DNA from: Gemmatimonadaceae bacterium | GTDB taxonomy: Bacteria; Gemmatimonadota; Gemmatimonadetes; Gemmatimonadales; Gemmatimonadaceae | DNA: 64,000 bases | Reading direction: 5' to 3' | NCBI GenBank assembly: GCA_019752115.1 | Contig: JAIEMN010000019.1 | Location: 1-64,000 of the forward strand | In this document: positions 1-8,900 of the stretch, piece after piece | Numbering within the stretch: the first letter of the stretch is position 1 | How the letters are laid out: every line of letters begins with the position of its first letter | Program-made: the position numbers and the translations under genes | Notes under the pieces: generated by a model | Told to the model about the DNA's origin: nothing | Database searches by the model: none | Seen by the model: only the letters and a program-made list of their open reading frames with translations

Positions 1-843
1 CGCCCGGCCAAGCCGCGCCGCGAACGTCCGGAAGCCGGCACGGCATCGGCACCGGCCGAGCCGCGCCCGCCCAAGACACCGCGCCCGGAGCGGCCGGAGC
101 GACCGGCCCGTCCGCGCCGCCAGGAGACGCGTCTCGCGACCGACGCCGATCTGGTGCTGGATGATCCGTTCGCCCCGCCCGCGCCCAAGGTGGACCCGCT
201 GACGCGCGCCCTGGAGTCGCGGTCAGCCGCCGCGGAGTCCAGCACCGAAGCGGCCACGGAGGCGCCGCGGGCCGACGTGCCGGCGACCGAGAGTCGGGAC
301 ATCGAGCCGCCGCGGGCCACCGCGCCATCGGCCCCGCGTCGGACGGATGGAGACGCGCCCGGAGCCGATGCCGAGGGCGACGACGACGAGTCGGAAGAGG
401 GCAGCGAAGGCGGTGAGGAGACCACCGGCGAGGCCGGCGAACCCCGCCGTCGCCGTCGGCGCAACCGGCGCTCCCGTCGGGGCCGCCGCCGGCGCGAAGG
501 CGCCGAAGGCGCCGAGGGGGCGGAGGGAGCGGAAGGCACCGACGACGCGGAGGGCGCGGCCAGCCACCTCGAAGGCGCGCCCGTGACGTTGCCGCCCGCC
601 GGCGATGAGACGGGTGACGACGACCGTGATGACGGCACCGACGCCGGCGAGGAGGGCGGTGATGAGGCCAGTCAGGCCCGGGCCCGCCGTCGGGGCCGGC
701 GCGGTCGACGTGGCGGCGCCCGCCGTTCGCGGGGCCGCCGTGACCGCGGGCGCGGCGATGGCGAAGGCGGGGGTGACGACGGCGGATCCGAAGGCGGATC
801 GGACGGCGGGGACAGCTCGCCAGCCGGATCGGACGCCGAGTAA
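1..843 (+). CDS. C-terminal part of a protein with an Arg-rich and acidic low-complexity tail (5' end outside window)
   Basis: The frame is open from base 1 to the TAA at 841-843, giving 280 residues with no recognisable folded domain. The first ~50 residues are rich in Pro, Arg and Glu. A short ordered-looking stretch follows (TDADLVLDDPFAPPAPKVD, from about residue 46). The rest alternates acidic Glu/Asp/Gly blocks with basic blocks such as RRRRRRNRRSRRGRRRR and RARRRGRRGRRGGARR. Tails like this are typical of RNA-binding enzymes, for example DEAD-box helicases, RNase E/G or Rho, so I infer that the missing N-terminal part is a nucleic-acid enzyme, but nothing visible decides which. A GTG at 154 could start a short ORF, but the open upstream frame with the same composition argues for truncation by the window edge. 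Confidence 0.6.
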   Translation, partial: RPAKPRRERPEAGTASAPAEPRPPKTPRPERPERPARPRRQETRLATDADLVLDDPFAPPAPKVDPLTRALESRSAAAESSTEAATEAPRADVPATESRDIEPPRATAPSAPRRTDGDAPGADAEGDDDESEEGSEGGEETTGEAGEPRRRRRRNRRSRRGRRRREGAEGAEGAEGAEGTDDAEGAASHLEGAPVTLPPAGDETGDDDRDDGTDAGEEGGDEASQARARRRGRRGRRGGARRSRGRRDRGRGDGEGGGDDGGSEGGSDGGDSSPAGSDAE

Positions 844-867
844 CCCTCATTCTGCAGTCCCGTATGC

Positions 868-907
868 CAAGACCCCACCGATCGCCATGGCGACCGGTGG
901 GGTCTTG
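868..907. terminator. Hairpin terminator between convergent genes
   Basis: A 13-bp perfect stem (868-880 with 895-907) encloses a smaller palindrome, TCGCCATGGCGA at 882-893. It lies 24 bases after the stop of the first gene and before the end of the convergent small membrane-protein gene, so it may serve both strands. There is no long T run. Confidence 0.6.
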
Positions 908-960
908 TCTGATCAGGCGGTGGCCACCCGCCGGCATGACGCCGACGGGCGAGCGACCGA

Positions 961-1173
961 TTACTTCCAGAGCTGCTCCACCTTTTCGGCGGTGGCCGGA
1001 CTGACCAGCCGGAGAACGAAGTAGACCACCGCGCCGATCAGCAGAACCTTGATCGCGGCGCCAAGCAGCCAGAACAGCAGCGAGACCAGCGGCCCGAGCA
1101 GGCCGAAGACCAGCTTCAGGGCCACAAGGCCAGCCAGGGCGATCAGGCCAACGGTGAACAGGGTGCGCAGCAT
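961..1173 (-). CDS. Small two-helix membrane protein
   Basis: The product is 70 residues, mostly hydrophobic, with two likely transmembrane helices (about residues 4-27 and 29-55) and a short charged end (SPATAEKVEQLWK). I chose the ATG at 1173 because a GAGG lies six bases upstream; a TTG four codons earlier also fits the frame. I recognise no family. It is convergent with the truncated gene to its left and divergent from lipA. It is likely a real inner-membrane protein, given the clear membrane pattern and ribosome-binding site, but its function is unknown. Confidence 0.65.
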   Translation of the reverse strand: MLRTLFTVGLIALAGLVALKLVFGLLGPLVSLLFWLLGAAIKVLLIGAVVYFVLRLVSPATAEKVEQLWK

Positions 1174-1364
1174 GGGGTGCCTCAAAGGATTGGGATACGC
1201 GTGTCCCTACGGTAATGCCTGTCCCGAAGTTTCGTCACCCACCTGCGATTCCGGCTATTTTGCGTTTGGGGGTTAGCTTCTGTTTCGGTAACGAGTGCAC
1301 CGGCATAGCTTCCCCAATCCACGTCCCGGCCACCCCGGGCTCTTGCTGATGCATCAGGTTCCTT

Positions 1365-2288
1365 ATGGCCGACGCGCAGGCGCTACAGCTCGTTCAGATC
1401 ATGGGTCGCCATCGCCGCGAGGCGCTTCCCGAGCGGAAGCCCTCCTGGCTCAAGGTCAAGGCACCCGGTGGTGAGAACTACATCCGGCTCAAGCACATGA
1501 TGCGGGAGCTCAAGCTCCACAGCGTCTGTGAAGAGGCCCACTGCCCGAATATTGGCGAGTGTTGGCAGCACGGCACCGCCACGTTCATGATCCTCGGCAG
1601 CGTCTGCACGCGGAACTGCGCGTACTGCGCCGTATCCCATGGCCGGCCGCCGGAATACGACATCGAGGAGCCCAGCCGCGTCGCCCAGGCCATCGCCGAG
1701 ATGAACCTGCGCCACGCCGTCATCACCTCGGTCGACCGCGACGATCTCCCCGACTTTGGCGCCTACATCTTTGCCGAGACCATCCGGCAGATCAAGCAGC
1801 GCCTGCCGGGGTGCAGTGTGGAAGTGCTCGTCCCCGACTTTCAGGGCAACGAAGACTCCATCCGCGCCGTGCTCGAGGCGCGACCGGACATCTACAACCA
1901 CAACACCGAGACGGTCCCCCGCCTGTACAAGAAGGCGCGTCCCGGTGGCCGCTATGAGCGGCTGCTCGAAATCTTCCGTATCGCCAAGCGCCTTGCGCCG
2001 GACATCCCCACCAAGACCGGCATCATTCTGGGCCTCGGCGAGACCAACGAGGAAGTCGTGGAGGTCATGAAGGATCTCCGGTCCGTCGACGTCGACATCC
2101 TCACGCTCGGGCAGTACCTGCGGCCGAGCGACTCGCACATCGCCCTCGATCGGTACGTCACGCCCGAGGAGTTCCGGTCGCTGTACGAGATCGGGATGGC
2201 GATCGGCTTCCGCCACGTCGAAAGCGGACCGCTGGTTCGCTCCAGTTATCACGCCTGGGAGCAGGTGCAGGCCGCCTCGCTCGCGTGA
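1365..2288 (+). CDS. lipA: Lipoyl synthase (radical SAM)
   Basis: The enzyme inserts two sulfur atoms into protein-bound octanoyl groups to make lipoyl cofactor. Its substrate here would be the E2 subunit encoded downstream. The 307-residue length is normal. The auxiliary cluster cysteines are visible in CEEAHCPNIGEC (Cys55, 60, 66), the radical-SAM CX3CX2C in CTRNCAYC (Cys81, 85, 88), and the family's C-terminal RSSY at residues 292-295. The ATG at 1365 is used; an internal ATG at 1401 would still keep all motifs and neither has a strong ribosome-binding site. It leads a cluster with the pyruvate dehydrogenase genes, 64 bases before E1 alpha. The identification is firm. Confidence 0.96.
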   Translation: MADAQALQLVQIMGRHRREALPERKPSWLKVKAPGGENYIRLKHMMRELKLHSVCEEAHCPNIGECWQHGTATFMILGSVCTRNCAYCAVSHGRPPEYDIEEPSRVAQAIAEMNLRHAVITSVDRDDLPDFGAYIFAETIRQIKQRLPGCSVEVLVPDFQGNEDSIRAVLEARPDIYNHNTETVPRLYKKARPGGRYERLLEIFRIAKRLAPDIPTKTGIILGLGETNEEVVEVMKDLRSVDVDILTLGQYLRPSDSHIALDRYVTPEEFRSLYEIGMAIGFRHVESGPLVRSSYHAWEQVQAASLA

Positions 2289-2321
2289 CCGGTCGGCGGC
2301 GGTGCCCCGCACCGCCACCGG
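2289..2321 (+). terminator. Hairpin in the lipA-pdhA gap
   Basis: GGCGGTGC (2298-2305) pairs perfectly with GCACCGCC (2309-2316) around a CCC loop, and outer CCGG tetramers (2289-2292, 2318-2321) can extend it. There is no T run. It could be a partial terminator, an attenuator or an RNA-stability hairpin between lipA and the pdh genes. Confidence 0.4.
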
Positions 2322-2352
2322 CTGACCCAAGACACTCCCCAACGTTTTGTCC

Positions 2353-3402
2353 ATGCCTCCCAAGAAGAAATCGGACACGCAGGTGTCCGTCAAAACGGAG
2401 AGCGCCAGTGCGCCGACTGGCGCCGCGCCACTCGGCGCCGCGCTGAACCGTGAACTGCTGCACTCGATGCTGCTCCAGCGGCGCTTCGAGGAACGGTGCG
2501 CCGAGATGTACGCCATCGGCCGCATCGGCGGCTTCTGCCATCTCTACATCGGGCAGGAAGCGGTCTCCACGGGCATCATCTCGCTGCTCCGGTCCGACGA
2601 CTACATCATCACGACCTACCGGGACCACGGGCAGGCACTCGCGCGGGGGATGACGCCGCGCGCGGTGATGGCCGAACTCTTCGGGCGGCAGGATGGCTGC
2701 GCCAAGGGCAAGGGCGGCTCGATGCACATGTTCGACAAGCAGCTCGGCTTCCTGGGCGGCCACGGCATCGTGGGCGGCCACGTGCCGATTGCTGCGGGCG
2801 TGGGCTTCGCCATTCGCTACCGCGGCGGCGACCAGGTGATCGCCTGCTTCATGGGCGAATCGGTGGTGAACACCGGCGCCTTCCACGAGGCGCTCAACAT
2901 GGCGGCGCTCTGGAAGCTGCCATGCGTCTTCATCATCGAGAACAATCGCTACGGCATGGGCACGGCGCTCGAACGCGCGTCGTCCATTCACGACATCTAC
3001 AAGCGCGGCGCCTCCTACGACATGCCCCGTGAGGTGGTCGACGGACAGGACGTGCTCGAAGTGCGCAAGGCCGCCGAGGCGGCCATCGAGCGCGCGCGCA
3101 AGGAGAGCATGCCGACGCTCCTCGAGGTGCGCACCTATCGCTTCATGGGCCACTCGATGTCCGACGCGGTGAGCGGCACCTATCGCACCAAGGAAGAGCT
3201 CGAGCAGTACCTCAAGCGCGACCCCATCGTGCTGCACCGCCAGCGCATGGAAGCGGCGGGGGAGATCACCGCCGACGAAGTCACGGCTATGGACGAGGCC
3301 ATCAAGCAGCTCGTGCAGGACAGCATCGACTTCGCCGAAGCGAGCCCGGAGCTGCCCCTCGAGGCGCTCATGGAAGACATTCTCGTCGAAACCACGAGCT
3401 GA
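2353..3402 (+). CDS. pdhA: Pyruvate dehydrogenase E1 component, alpha subunit
   Basis: This is the alpha half of the heterotetrameric, thiamine-diphosphate-dependent E1 that decarboxylates pyruvate and acetylates the lipoyl group of E2. At 349 residues it has family landmarks such as CHLYIGQEA (~62-70), TTYRDHGQALA (~87-97), GKGGSMHMF and HEALNMAALWKLPC. The thiamine motif is GES (168-170) ... NN (197-198), where most relatives have GDG...NN. The N-terminus starts with a Lys-rich, Ala/Thr-rich extension of about 30 residues. I use the ATG at 2353; a TTG two codons earlier is less likely. The beta-subunit gene follows after seven bases. A related branched-chain or acetoin E1 is possible in principle, but the neighbours (E2, E3, lipA, lipB) favour pyruvate. 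Confidence 0.93.
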   Translation: MPPKKKSDTQVSVKTESASAPTGAAPLGAALNRELLHSMLLQRRFEERCAEMYAIGRIGGFCHLYIGQEAVSTGIISLLRSDDYIITTYRDHGQALARGMTPRAVMAELFGRQDGCAKGKGGSMHMFDKQLGFLGGHGIVGGHVPIAAGVGFAIRYRGGDQVIACFMGESVVNTGAFHEALNMAALWKLPCVFIIENNRYGMGTALERASSIHDIYKRGASYDMPREVVDGQDVLEVRKAAEAAIERARKESMPTLLEVRTYRFMGHSMSDAVSGTYRTKEELEQYLKRDPIVLHRQRMEAAGEITADEVTAMDEAIKQLVQDSIDFAEASPELPLEALMEDILVETTS

Positions 3403-3409
3403 GGCGATC

Positions 3410-4390
3410 ATGGCACTCATTACCTACCGTGACGCCCTCAATCAGGCGCTCCGCGAAGAGATGCACCGCGACGATCGCGTCTTCCTGATGGGTGAGGAAG
3501 TCGCGGTCTATCAGGGCGCGTACAAGGTGTCGAAGGGGCTGTTGCAGGAGTTCGGCGAGATGCGCGTGGTCGATACACCCATCACCGAGCTCGGATTTGC
3601 CGGCGTGGGCGTGGGCGCCGCGATGTCCGGGCTGCGCCCGGTCATCGAGTTCATGACGTGGAACTTCGCGCTGCTCGCGATCGACCAGGTCGTGAACGTC
3701 GCGGCCAAGATGCTGTATATGTCCGGCGGCCAGTTCCCCATGCCGATGGTCTTCCGCGGTCCGAATGGCGCCGCCCTGCAGCTCGCGGCGCAGCACTCGC
3801 AGGCGTTCGAGTCGTGGCTCGCCCACATCCCCGGCCTCAAGGTCGTGGCACCGGGCACGCCCTACGACGCCAAGGGGCTGCTCAAGGCCGCCATTCGCGA
3901 TGACAACCCGGTGTGCTTCCTCGAAGGCGAAATGCTGTACAACACGAAGGGCGAAGTGCCCGACGAGGAGTACATCATTCCCCTCGGCAAGGCCGACCTC
4001 AAGCGCGAAGGTGACCACGCCTCGATCATCACCCACGGCAAGATGGTGCTGGTGGCGATGCAGGCGGCCGATCAGCTCGCGAAGGAAGGCATTCGCTGCG
4101 ACGTGGTGGACCTCCGCACCATCCGCCCGATGGATGTGGAGGCGATCACCGCCTCGGTACGCAAGACGAACCGTGCGGTCGTGGTGGAAGAAGGGTGGGA
4201 AGTGTGCGGCGTGGGCGCGCAGGTGGTGGACTACGTGCAGCGCCACTGCTTTGACGATCTCGACGCGCCGATCCTGCGCGTGCATCAGGCCGAAGCGCCG
4301 ATGCCGTATACGAAGAGCCTCGAGAAGGCAGCCAAGCCCGATGTCGCCAAGACGATCGCGGCGATCAAACAGGTTCTCTACCTCGACTGA
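3410..4390 (+). CDS. pdhB: Pyruvate dehydrogenase E1 component, beta subunit
   Basis: The beta subunit completes the E1 active site and docks on E2. The 326-residue protein shows the expected transketolase-like pyrimidine-binding domain (residues 1-180, with FLMGEEVAVYQGAYKVSKGL, VDTPITELGFAGVGVGAA and AAQHSQAFESW) and the transketolase C-terminal domain (about 195-320, with DVVDLRTIRPMD and VVVEEGWEVCGVG). The ATG at 3410 follows a GAGG and lies seven bases after the alpha-subunit stop, so the two are co-transcribed and probably translationally coupled. The E2 gene follows after 11 bases. The identification is firm. Confidence 0.95.
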   Translation: MALITYRDALNQALREEMHRDDRVFLMGEEVAVYQGAYKVSKGLLQEFGEMRVVDTPITELGFAGVGVGAAMSGLRPVIEFMTWNFALLAIDQVVNVAAKMLYMSGGQFPMPMVFRGPNGAALQLAAQHSQAFESWLAHIPGLKVVAPGTPYDAKGLLKAAIRDDNPVCFLEGEMLYNTKGEVPDEEYIIPLGKADLKREGDHASIITHGKMVLVAMQAADQLAKEGIRCDVVDLRTIRPMDVEAITASVRKTNRAVVVEEGWEVCGVGAQVVDYVQRHCFDDLDAPILRVHQAEAPMPYTKSLEKAAKPDVAKTIAAIKQVLYLD

Positions 4391-4401
4391 GTGAGCGACG
4401 C

Positions 4402-5715
4402 ATGGCGACCAAGGTGATGATGGAGGCGCTCTCGCCCACGATGGAGGAAGGGCGCCTGGTGAAGTGGGTGAAGAACGTCGGCGACGCGGTGAAGAGCGGC
4501 GATACGCTGGCGGAAGTGGAGACGGACAAGGCGATCATGGAGCTCGTGGCGCGCGGCGATGGCATTCTGCGCGCGCGGCTTGTCGAGGAAGGCACGACGG
4601 CACCGATCGGGCAGGTCATCGGTGTGGTGGCGGCGGCCGACGAGGATATCTCGGCGTTCACCGGCGGTAGCGCGGCGGCGCAGCGCGAGAGCGCGGAGGT
4701 GAAGGTGAGCGCGGCGGACGCCGCGCCTGTCGCTCTCGCGGAGACGGCGGGCGCCGGCGCGCCGCCGGCCGCGGAGGCATCTGCGCCAAGCGGCTCGACC
4801 AAGTCGTCGCCGTTGGCCCGCCGCATGGCCGCCGAGAAGGGCGTGGACATCACGCGCATCCCCGGCAGCGGACCGAACGGGCGTGTTATCCGACGCGACG
4901 TGGAAGCCGCCTCCGCGTCCAGCGCCGCGCCGTCAGGCGCCAGCGCCTCCGCGAATGTCATGAGCGCGGCGTCAGCCGCGCCCTCCATCGCCTCCGCGCC
5001 CTCGTCAGTGGCGACAGCGATGACCTTTGACGGTGAGTGGAAGGATGTGCCACTGACCCAGATGCGGAAGACGATCGCCCGCCGTCTCTCCGAATCCATC
5101 GGCCCGATTCCCACGTTCTACCTCACGTCGGAAATCGACATGACGAACGTGGCCAAGCTGCGTGAGCAGATGGTGGCCGCGGGCGATCAGTTCAAGGTGT
5201 CGGTCAACGACATCATCATCAAAGCCGTCGCGATCGCGCTCACGCGTCATCCGGAAGTGAACGCGCACTGGCTCAACGATCACATCCGCTACTTCAGTGC
5301 GGCGCATGTCGGCATGGCCGTGGCGACCGATGATGGCCTCATCGTGCCGGTCATCCGCAATGCGCACACGAAGGGGCTTGGCGCGATCGGCAAGGAAGCG
5401 AAGGAGCTCGCCAAGCGGGCGCGCGAACGGAAGCTCCAGCCCGCCGAGTTCACCGGCGGCACGTTCTCCGTGTCCAACCTCGGCATGTTCGGGATCGATC
5501 AGTTCACCGCGATCATCAACCCGCCCGAGGCCGCGATCCTCGCCGTGGGCGCGACCGAGACCAAGCCGGTGTGGGAGAACGGGCAGTTCGTGCCGCGGCA
5601 GCGGATGCGCGTCACGCTGAGCTGCGACCATCGCGTCATCGATGGCGCCGTGGGCGCGAAGTTCCTGCAGACGCTGCGGCAGCTGCTCGAAGCCCCCATG
5701 ATGATGCTCTTCTAG
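4402..5715 (+). CDS. pdhC: Pyruvate dehydrogenase E2, dihydrolipoyllysine acetyltransferase
   Basis: E2 is the core of the complex and passes the acetyl group to CoA. The 437 residues divide into one N-terminal lipoyl domain (1-80; the lipoylated Lys43 lies in ETDKAIME), an Ala/Ser-rich flexible linker, a peripheral-subunit-binding domain (~134-170; PLARRMAAEKGVDITRIPG), a second Ala-rich linker, and the catalytic domain (~205-437). The catalytic His410 and Asp414 lie in DHRVIDG. A single lipoyl domain is common in Gram-positive, mitochondrial-type and many environmental complexes. This is the substrate for LipA and LipB encoded on either side. The gene ends the tight pdhA-pdhB-pdhC operon. 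Confidence 0.95.
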   Translation: MATKVMMEALSPTMEEGRLVKWVKNVGDAVKSGDTLAEVETDKAIMELVARGDGILRARLVEEGTTAPIGQVIGVVAAADEDISAFTGGSAAAQRESAEVKVSAADAAPVALAETAGAGAPPAAEASAPSGSTKSSPLARRMAAEKGVDITRIPGSGPNGRVIRRDVEAASASSAAPSGASASANVMSAASAAPSIASAPSSVATAMTFDGEWKDVPLTQMRKTIARRLSESIGPIPTFYLTSEIDMTNVAKLREQMVAAGDQFKVSVNDIIIKAVAIALTRHPEVNAHWLNDHIRYFSAAHVGMAVATDDGLIVPVIRNAHTKGLGAIGKEAKELAKRARERKLQPAEFTGGTFSVSNLGMFGIDQFTAIINPPEAAILAVGATETKPVWENGQFVPRQRMRVTLSCDHRVIDGAVGAKFLQTLRQLLEAPMMMLF

Positions 5716-5742
5716 CCCTCGGAAAGAGCGGCCTCAACCAGA

Positions 5743-5761
5743 GAAAACGTCGAACGTTTTC
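5743..5761. promoter_or_regulatory. Perfect 8-bp palindrome after the E2 gene
   Basis: GAAAACGT-CGA-ACGTTTTC lies 28 bases after the E2 stop and upstream of the giant lipoprotein gene. The sequence shows the dyad directly. It could be a weak terminator ending in TTTTC or an operator for the downstream gene; nothing else decides between these. Confidence 0.35.
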
Positions 5762-5929
5762 AGACGGGTGATAGCCGTCACATCGTGGTGGCATAGATTA
5801 TCAATTCGGTGTGTCCGACATCATGATCGGATCGTCTGCGGAGTGGACCCCAACCGGCCACTCCGCATGCGTTTTGTACCCCCCGCAATTTCCAGATTCG
5901 TGATGGCTCGGCGGCCCCGCTGGAGCGCG

Positions 5930-8900
5930 ATGACGCGCACAGGCTGGTTGGTGCTCACCGGCATGGCGCTCGCCGCCTGCGGGGGCACGGCTGACGCGCC
6001 GACCTCATCGACGACCGAGCCGCCCATCAATCCGGCGCCGGTCACGCCGGGACTGCTGGGGCTCACGATCACGGGGCTGCCCGCGGGGACCTCCGCCGAC
6101 GTGTCGGTGGTGGGCGCCAACGCGGCCGCCTTCTCGCGCACGGCCACCGGGAGCATTGGCTGGACCGATGTCCCGCCCGGGCGCTACACGATCACGGTGC
6201 GCCCGGTTCGCGCCGCGAATGGCCTCTTTGCCGCCACGCCGTCCACGCAGGCCGTGACGGTCACCGCCGCCGGCGCGGCCACGGTGACCATCGCCTACAA
6301 GCCGCAGCCGTCGGTGCTCGCGCTGACGGTGTCGGGCCTCCCCGGTGGCGCCGCGGCGGCCGTCTCGGTCACGCCGCCGCGCGGGACCGCCACGGCGGTC
6401 ACGCAGTCCGCCGTCCTCTCAGCGCCGGCGCAGGATGGCGCCGACGCTACGCCCGATCGCTGGCAGCTGGCGGCGCAGGATGTGCTCAGCGGCGGCACGC
6501 GCTTCATCGCCACGCCCACCGCCCTGGATACCACGGTTTCCCTGGGCGACACCGCCCGCGTGGCGGTCCGCTACGGCATCGGCAGCGGCGCCATCGCCGT
6601 CGCGATCGGCGGGTTGCCGACGGGCGTGAACGCCGACGCCACCCTGATCGCCCCCGATAACACCACCCGCCCCGTCACCGGGACCACGACGATCACCGGG
6701 CTCGCCGCCGGGCGCTACAAGCTCGCCGCGCGCCCGTTCGCGCACGCGGGGCTCACCTTCGCGCCCTCGGCCGACACCCTGCTGCTCGACGTGGCGCTCT
6801 CGCTCGTCGCCACGCCGGCCAACCTCACCTATGTCGCGCAGGCCGGCCGTCTCGCGCTGACGGTGAATGGCGTCCCCAATGGGGCCACGGCGGCGCTCAC
6901 GCTGACGGGCCCCAGCGGATCGCGCGCCATCAGCAGCACCACGACCCTCGACTCGCTCGCGGCCGGGAGCTACACCCTCACCGCCGCCGCCATCACGAGC
7001 GGCGCTGATCGCTTTGCGCCCACACCCGCCTCGCAGCCCCTCACGATCACGGTGGGCGGGACCGCCGCCGCCAGCGTGACCTATGCGCTCGCCAGCACGG
7101 TGGTGGACGTGGCCGTCTCGGGGCTCCCCGATGGCGTGGCCGCGGCGATCGCGCTCACGAACCCGGGCGGCAATACGATCCCGCTCACGGCCTCCACGAG
7201 CATCAATCAGGCGGCGATCGGTCGCTGGCGCTTGATCGCCTCTGACGTTGAGGCCGGCGGCGCGACCTATTCGCCGACGCCGACCAGCTACGACCAGACG
7301 GTCGCCGCCGGTGAACGCCTCGCGCTGCCCGTCCAGTACGCCGTCTCCACCGGCTCCATCGCCCTCGTGGTGAGCGGTCTCCCGACCGGCGCCAACGGCG
7401 CGGTCACGGTGACTGGCCCGCGCAACTACCGCAATGTGGTCACGAGCACGACCACGCTCACGAATCTTCCGCCGGGCACCTATACCGTGACCGCGGCGAG
7501 TGTGACCATCAACGGCAATGCCTGGAATCCGGCGCCGGTCTCCCAAACGGTGTCGGTGAGCAAGTCGCTCGTGGCCGCACCGGCCACGGTGTCGTACACG
7601 TTGGGCACGGGCGCACTCGCGCTCACCGTGAACGGCATCGCCGCCGGCAGTGCGAACGTCACGGTCACCGGTCCGAACGGGTTCACGCAGACCGTCACGG
7701 GCTCCACGACGCTCTCGGCGCTGCTCCCGGGCACCTATACCGTGAGCGCGGCCAGCGTCACCAGCGGTGGCAACACCTTCACCGCGGCCCCGGCCTCGCA
7801 GACGGTGTCGATCACGTCGTCGGGCACGCCGGTGGCGGCCAGCGTGACCTACACGCAAACGACGGGCATGCTCGCGCTCGCGATCACGGGGCTGCCCGGT
7901 GGCGCGAGCGGCAGCGTCACCGTCACCGGCCCCGGCGCCTTCACGCGCACGCTGACGAGCACCACCACGCTGACCGGACTCGCGCCGGGCACCTACACGG
8001 TGAGCGCCGCCAACGTCACGATCACCGGGAACGTGTGGTCGCCCACGCCGGCCTCGCAGACGGTGTCGGTCACGGCCACCGCGGTGGCCGCGCCGGCGAC
8101 GGTCGCGTACGCGCAGAACCCCGGCGGGCTCGCGCTCACGGTCAGCGGTCTGCCGAGTGCGTCCGCGGCCATCACCGTTACCGGGCCGAACAGCTTCAGT
8201 CAGGCCGTGACGGCCAGTACGACCCTCACGAATCTCTCGGCGGGCACATACACGATCACCGCCGCCAGCGTCACGCTGTCGAGCAACGTGTACGCGCCGA
8301 ACCTGACGACGCAAACGGTCACCGTCAGTGGCGGTGCCACCGCCACGGCGAGCGTGACCTACAGCATCACCACCGGGTCGCTCGCGATCACCGTGAACGG
8401 CGTGCCCGGTGGCAGCACCGGCAACATCACGGTGACGGGCCCCGCGGGCTTCTCGCGCAGCGTCACGGCCACGACCACGCTGACCACGCTGACGCCCGGC
8501 ACCTACACCGTGAGCGCCGCGTCGATCACGAACGCCGGAAATACCTTCGCCGCCACGGTGCCGTCTCAGACGGTGACCGTCAGCGCGTCCGTCACGGCGG
8601 CGACGGCCACCGTGACCTATGCGCAGACCACCGGGTCGCTCGCGCTGGCCATCACGGGGCTCCCCGGCGGCGCGAGCGGGGCCGTCACGATCACCGGCCC
8701 CGGTGCGTACTCGCAGAGCTTCACCGCCACCACCACGCTCACCGGTCTCGCGCCGGGGACGTACACGGTGGCCGCGTCGAACGTGACCATCACCGGCAAC
8801 GTGTGGTCGGCAGCGCCCGCCTCGCAGACGGTGACCGTCACGACGTCCGCCGTCGCGGCGCCCGCGACCGTCACCTATGCGCAGAACCCCGGGTCGCTCG

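Noticed and set aside
6419-8314. 631-codon minus-strand frame opposite the repeat protein
   Set aside because: Arg/Gly/Asp-rich low complexity that mirrors the Ala/Thr repeats; a shadow frame.
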